Shown in pieces: positions 55,323 through 60,000 of a DNA stretch of 60,000 nucleotides. Source of the stretch: Cryptomeria japonica (Eukaryota; Streptophyta; Pinopsida; Cupressales; Cupressaceae); NCBI RefSeq assembly GCF_030272615.1, contig NC_081412.1, forward strand, positions 98,643,796-98,703,795, written 5' to 3'. The notes below the pieces were generated by a model that worked only from the letters and a program-made list of their open reading frames with translations, made no database searches and was not told the DNA's origin. Position 1 is the first letter of the stretch; every line of letters starts with the position of its first letter. The translations under genes were made by a program, and so were the position numbers.

Positions 55323-56793
55323 CACACATCAAACCACTGTCGCATCACTTTGGAAGATGAATGGGTCAACCAACAATACAGTAACCAAAATAACAAAACA
55401 AACATTATGTTGCTCTACACCACAACTCCAAAAACTCTAGATATTGATAAAATATGTGTAGACATACTCCCCTTTCAAACAATAGGACATAACTCCTAAA
55501 CATGAAGAAATATGGATCACAATAGGTTACTGGACCAAGCTAAGTGTTTGGGTAACATGTCTCTATCACTTGAAAATAGACTTCTAGACCACTTCCATAA
55601 ACATGAGTAGATGCACCATGATATTATAGACAACTAATTCTATGATCATATCATTCCATAGTACTATTGCAACTCAAAATCCTTTGGCACGACAAGACAA
55701 TAATATACCGTCTTCAACCTTCTAGATACCATACAAGTAAGTAGCATGTTTGATACTCAACTAATAACATATGTCCAGCAATATCCTTAGTGACAAAATC
55801 CTTTGGCATTAATGACAACACATGTCCAACATTATGAACCTACACGGTGGAACTACCTCAACAGTGTCTTGTTTGACTAATATACCCACTTGGTTAACTA
55901 GATTCTTGATGATCTATGAATCGTGCAAAATAAGAGGATTGTAGAGCCTTATCCATATAGGGTTTTTTGTGGTTATAGAAAAAGAAAGATTAAGGAAAGG
56001 GGTCCAAGGTGTAACAAAGATACCTGATTGATTGACGAACCAAGGACCATTTCAGACCACATAGTTTCAATCTGAAGAACTAAAATAAAGAAGATAGAAA
56101 CCAAAATTCAAAGGTTTTATGAGGGAGTGTCAGTTTGCTCCAATGTGATTTAATCCACTCTAGAACTCGATCCAAAGGTAGTTGTTTACTCAAAATTTTG
56201 ATGACCAAAGAACGGTTCCCCACATTTGTAGAAGCTGCATCAATATAGCTGCTGAAAATGTGGAAATCCATAGGCTCATTTGTGAAAAAAACTTCTACAT
56301 CCCCAACCGAAACAAATGTTGGAAGGCAAAGAGGAATAGAGTTGGGATTTGGAACTTGTGCCTCAGGAGAAGCCAAATCCAGAGATGAGAAGAACCCTAG
56401 AGGAGAGTTATGGTTTTCACAATTTAGTTGCACTAAATAAAATTCACTACAAACATGATACATATTTGATTTGTTCTTGCATGCCAGAAGTGTTTGAGTG
56501 TCCAAATGAGGAGCAATTGTTGTTAGAGAGGGAGATCGAGAAGAGGCCAAATAATCAACTATGCATTGAGCAACTGAGGCCACCCTAAGATGGTCAAAGC
56601 TAATAGAAAAGTTATATTCACCTTGTAGATCTAATAGGGGTTTGATAGAATTTGAATGCAGCATGTATCACTCTTATCTAGCCCTAGGTTCCTCACTGAC
56701 ATAAAAAATTCTCCTAGAATCAACATGACCCTTACCTTTCTTCACATAAATGCTCTTTGGCTTCGCTTTTTCTCTGTCTCCATTGTGATTCAT
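55323..56793 (-). pseudogene. LINE-C ORF1 relic (DUF4283-like)
   Basis: The start is an ATG at 56793. The minus frame has KPKSIYVKKGKG and RRIFYVSEEPRAR, two stops, then an open stretch from 56664. That stretch ends SLVIKILSKQLPLDRVLEWI and KSHWSKLTLPHKTFEF at 56080. Below that, split over frames, are WSLVRQ-like and PWTP-like pieces and WIRLYN-like residues (about 56050-55930). These match the order seen in LINE-A ORF1. Sequence below about 55850 is too decayed to read. C2 seems to have inserted downstream of it. Confidence 0.5.
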
Positions 56794-58957
56794 GCCTTCC
56801 TTACCTCTCTATCTCCCATCCTTACTTTGATCCTACACACAAACACCTATGATTCCCTCACACGTCACATACCAATCTAGCATAAAACTTCTATTTTGTC
56901 TCCAATTTCATTCATTCAAATACTCTCTCAGATTCGGAGAAGCTTTTCATTCACACACCATTTTTCTCTACAACATTCCCATTCATCTCTCTCACAATAA
57001 TTTATTGAAGCTTCATTTTACCATACTGGGATTATTAACTGAGGCTTTAAAGATTATTGGCTCTTCCTTATGGCATTGGCACAAAGGAAACTCTATCCTT
57101 ATAAGAAGCATGTCTTCCTTTGTTGAAGGAGTTATAACCAGCACCCTTGAAGCTATTTTTGTTTGTCTTTTCTCTATTTATTTGTCTTGATTGTTTATAG
57201 AGGTGGAAACACCAAAGCGAAAGGTTTGACTATAGCGAACCCTTATATAGCCAGTCCCAACATTTTCTTTTTGGTCTTATGTGTGTAGGTTTTGGAGGGA
57301 GGTAACTTCATAAAAATCCTTACAACTATCCATCTTTCATGGGTGACTTCTTGCATTTTCCTTAGTCATTTTATTGTTTCATTTAACATAATACATTATT
57401 GTTATTATCTATCATTTTACTACATTTTTAGTAACTTGAACCTTAAGGCATGTGTAGACCATATTGTTTCCTTCATGCAGATAATTTTATTTCTTGTTTG
57501 TATGGAATGATAGCTCGTTGTTCTGATGCTTGTATGTTTCCCTAATGTCCTAGACAAGAAGCTAGTTAAATTGTCCATAAGACATTTTTCATTTGTACTT
57601 CCTATTTCTAGGGTCCTAATAATTTAACTCAACTTTTTGTTTTAAAACAAGAAGAAACACATAAAATTTCCTTAAATTTATAATTAATAGGATATACTTG
57701 GAGGTTGTAGTCTCCTTTGGTTCTAAGTGTAATGTAGGAACATGAGCTCTTGAAGGATTGTTATCTTTAGTATTAGTATTAGCTCACTTTTCCCACACTA
57801 TACTATCAAAGAAGGTGCTCATAGGATAGTAAGCAATATAAATTTAGGTTTTCAATTGTTTATAATTTTTTTAGTGGAGCATTGGTAGATGTTTATTCTT
57901 TAGTTTATGTGGTATGTTTTTAGCAATCCATATAGGATGGTCAAGATTTGGCTAATAAAATTGGTATTGAAACTTATTATCACACTAAGCCATTCAGTTA
58001 ATGTTTGGATTAAAGAAACTACTCATATGGTAGTAAGCAATGCAAATTGAGCTTTTCAATTGGTTCTAAAATTGTTAATGAAACAATGGTAGATCTTGAG
58101 CTTCTCTATATGTGTGTGGTATTGTTTTTCTCAATTCATATTTAGTGGAAAATTTCTTACCTTGTACACTTACTATGGTAAAGAGAAACCTACAAAATTC
58201 CTAAATATTTATTGGAGGATGAGTGGCAATACTCTAGTCTTATTCTTCCTTTGTTGAATACCAATGTTGAACAAGATCCTCCATGTTCAAGGAAGATACT
58301 TGTACATCACATAGACAATTGAAAGAGTGATTTCTAAGTTTTAACTTATCTTTATATGGTGGTGGAAGGCAAGGTGGCACATGTATCATTAGTTAAGGAT
58401 TATTCCACCCTCATTCCTCAAAATATTGAAGATTTGGGGGACTAAAATAGATATATTGTGAGGGTGTAATTTGTAATGGATTTGGTTTCTACTTCATGGA
58501 AAGGAGAGTACTCGTATTGCGAGTCCAAAAATAATTTTTAATGACTTCAAAGCCTACATATTTTAAAAATTATGTAATTTTCAAAATTGACACTGCGTAT
58601 TGAGTTTATAACAAAATTTATGGCTTCTCGAAATTGGAGGACTATCAAAAGATGATTTTTCATATATTGATTGTTTTTTAAAAGAGACATGAAGATCTCA
58701 AAAATGCCATGGAGTTGTAAAAAAGGTCACTCTATTGGAAGAGACACTTTTATCATCCATGTTTTTTACATCTAATGATGTTCCATTTCATGAAATTCTC
58801 CGATTTCACTTCTTCATGGTTGGTCATTTTGAGTTGTCAAATAATAGGACAATCTATTTATAACATGTTTGTATTCAAAATAATTATTTAAAGTCTTATT
58901 GGGAGACCTTTAATGAGTTTATCTTCTTGCAAGAGTCTCGTGTTTAAGACTATTATG
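56794..58957. other. unassigned AT-rich region
   Basis: I see no convincing gene. The part next to 56793 may be the LINE-C 5' end. From about 57650 the sequence is AT-rich with a degenerate 200-base duplication. Short open frames (for example 56849-57190 and 57292-57510, plus) have no recognisable motifs. Confidence 0.5.
57805..58140 (+). repeat. degenerate tandem duplication, about 200-bp period
   Basis: The stretch ctcata-gatagtaagcaat ... ttttcaattg ... ggtagat in 57815-57940 recurs, diverged, in 58020-58140. Confidence 0.55.
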
Positions 58958-59100
58958 TGTTGAAGTTTGCAACACAAAATTGCAAGATCAAACAACAAAT
59001 GAAGTGCACCTTCCACAAACAAGAGTAGTAAGAAAGAATTTTTATCGTCCTAAAAAAGAAAAGATTACAAAATGAATAAAACAATGCATAAAGACAAGGT
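58958..59100 (-). repeat. possible 3' LTR copy of right-edge element
   Basis: From tgttgaagtttgcaacac the sequence is similar for about 140 bases to 59723-59865 (shared caagatcaaacaaca, accttccaca and atgaataaaacaat). The two then diverge. Confidence 0.4.
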
Positions 59101-59196
59101 CTGATGGGTACCAATGTACAAAAGAGAAAAATATCTCACAACAAAGGAAAAGGGGAAAATCTCTTAGAATTAGAGAAAAGAATTAAATAAGACAAC

Positions 59197-59540
59197 AATC
59201 TACATGAGTGCCTCTAATGACACTACTCGAACAATGATCAGTTACAAAAAAACACAAACATTTGACAATCAAAGATATAGATGATAATAGTCTATCAAAG
59301 ATAATCTGCATGAGTGTCTCCAACAAAACTACTCGATCAAACAACAAAGGAAAAACATTTGGCAAGCAAATATATAGATGACAGATGAATCTATACGAGT
59401 GATCCCAACGAAACTAATCAACCATGCAATAGTAAATTGCTAGTAAAAAATACAAGTACCGATTGTCTAAAGAATAATAATCAAGACCAAGAAGACAACA
59501 ATCTACATGAGTGTCCCCAATGACACTATTCAAACAATCT
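59197..59540 (+). repeat. four-unit degenerate tandem repeat, about 100-bp period
   Basis: The core aatctacatgagtgtccc-aa-gacactactc appears near 59197, 59303, 59386 and 59497 with substitutions. It lies between the two LTR-like copies. Confidence 0.6.
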
Positions 59541-59710
59541 GATGTCAATCAAAAGCAAATATTCGTTAGTTGAAGATGCAAAAGGCACATGAAAGTGCTA
59601 AAAATTTACCCACTTCTAGATCCACACAAAAAGGCAAGATTTATGACTTTGTAATGCTTTCAAGAAAAGAAACCCTCAAAGATTGAGAAGGGGTTTTTTT
59701 CTAAATCCAC

Positions 59711-59722
59711 GCTCTAATACCA
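59711..59722 (-). other. possible primer-binding site of right-edge element
   Basis: The minus strand TGGTATTAGAGC is one base from the initiator-Met complement and directly adjoins the LTR-like copy starting tgttgaat at 59723. Confidence 0.45.
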
Positions 59723-60000
59723 TGTTGAATTTTAAAACACTAGCCTACAAGATCAAACAACAAACAAAGAACACCTTCCACAAAAGAAAGCAACAAGAAA
59801 TAATTGACATGTTCCTCAAAAGCAAGGATTATAGAATGAATAAAACAATACTTAAAGACTTTCTTATAGAAAGCTAGAGAAGCCCTAAACTAAAATTATG
59901 AAACTATAATCAGCTCAACTAAGTGAACTTAAGCTAAAGAAGCATGCTTCCTAAATATAGAATGCACTAGTATTGTGAACCATTAAGGATCAAGAGTCCA
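59723..60000 (-). repeat. possible 5' LTR of right-edge element, cut by window end
   Basis: An LTR-like copy next to a primer site. With the copy at 58958 it would bound an element with an internal region of only about 0.6 kb, suggesting a small non-autonomous element. The outer end is not visible. Confidence 0.4.

Noticed and set aside
59683-59877. Open frame of 64 codons at the right end
   Set aside because: It crosses the primer-site-like sequence and the LTR-like start, and has no known motif.
1-60000. tRNA, rRNA or other structured RNA genes
   Set aside because: I saw no convincing tRNA arm pattern or rRNA sequence. The tRNA-like words found are retrotransposon primer-binding sites. 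A covariance-model scan would settle it.

Overview
This 60 kb window looks like intergenic DNA from a plant with a very large genome, probably a conifer or other gymnosperm. That is inferred from transposon style and density, not from a marker gene. I see no credible single-copy host gene, tRNA, rRNA or CRISPR array. Almost everything is retrotransposons inserted into retrotransposons, and nearly every coding region is broken by stops or frameshifts.

Names used here: C1-C4 are Ty1/copia elements. G1 and T1 are Ty3/gypsy-like LTR elements. LINE-A, LINE-B and LINE-C are L1-type LINEs. S1 is a solo LTR and D1 a small terminal-inverted-repeat element.

Layout: the backbone is one old minus-strand copia element, C2. 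Its 5' LTR, gag, protease, integrase and reverse-transcriptase start are now scattered between about 16.0 and 55.3 kb. T1 (about 1.65-16.0 kb) ends inside the C2 reverse transcriptase. G1 (16252-26449, target duplication catac) lies between the C2 integrase and reverse transcriptase. LINE-B (28993-36777, 14-bp target duplication) is in the C2 gag, and C3 (37980-54938) is in the C2 5' LTR. Those elements carry insertions of their own: LINE-A and D1 in the two T1 LTRs, C1 in T1's antisense gene, C4 (43451-52457, duplication acttc) in the C3 gag, and S1 (47878-49131, duplication ctatg) in a C4 gene. Removing S1 or C4 together with one target copy restores the interrupted reading frame, which supports the model. 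The right end holds a LINE-C ORF1 relic, unassigned AT-rich DNA, and the edge of another possible LTR element.

Genes: the autonomous elements encode the usual proteins (gag, aspartic protease, integrase, reverse transcriptase, RNase H; or LINE ORF1 and ORF2). The less ordinary content is extra cargo. T1 has no gag-pol but carries an antisense plant-mobile-domain gene. LINE-B has a third coding segment after its RNase H. C4 has no pol; it carries a Gag C-terminal half with zinc knuckles and a protein of about 1,100 codons with a charged E/K helix and its own TATA box. G1 has a second RNase H placed before the reverse transcriptase. Several LTRs contain arrays of short palindromic or repeated motifs.
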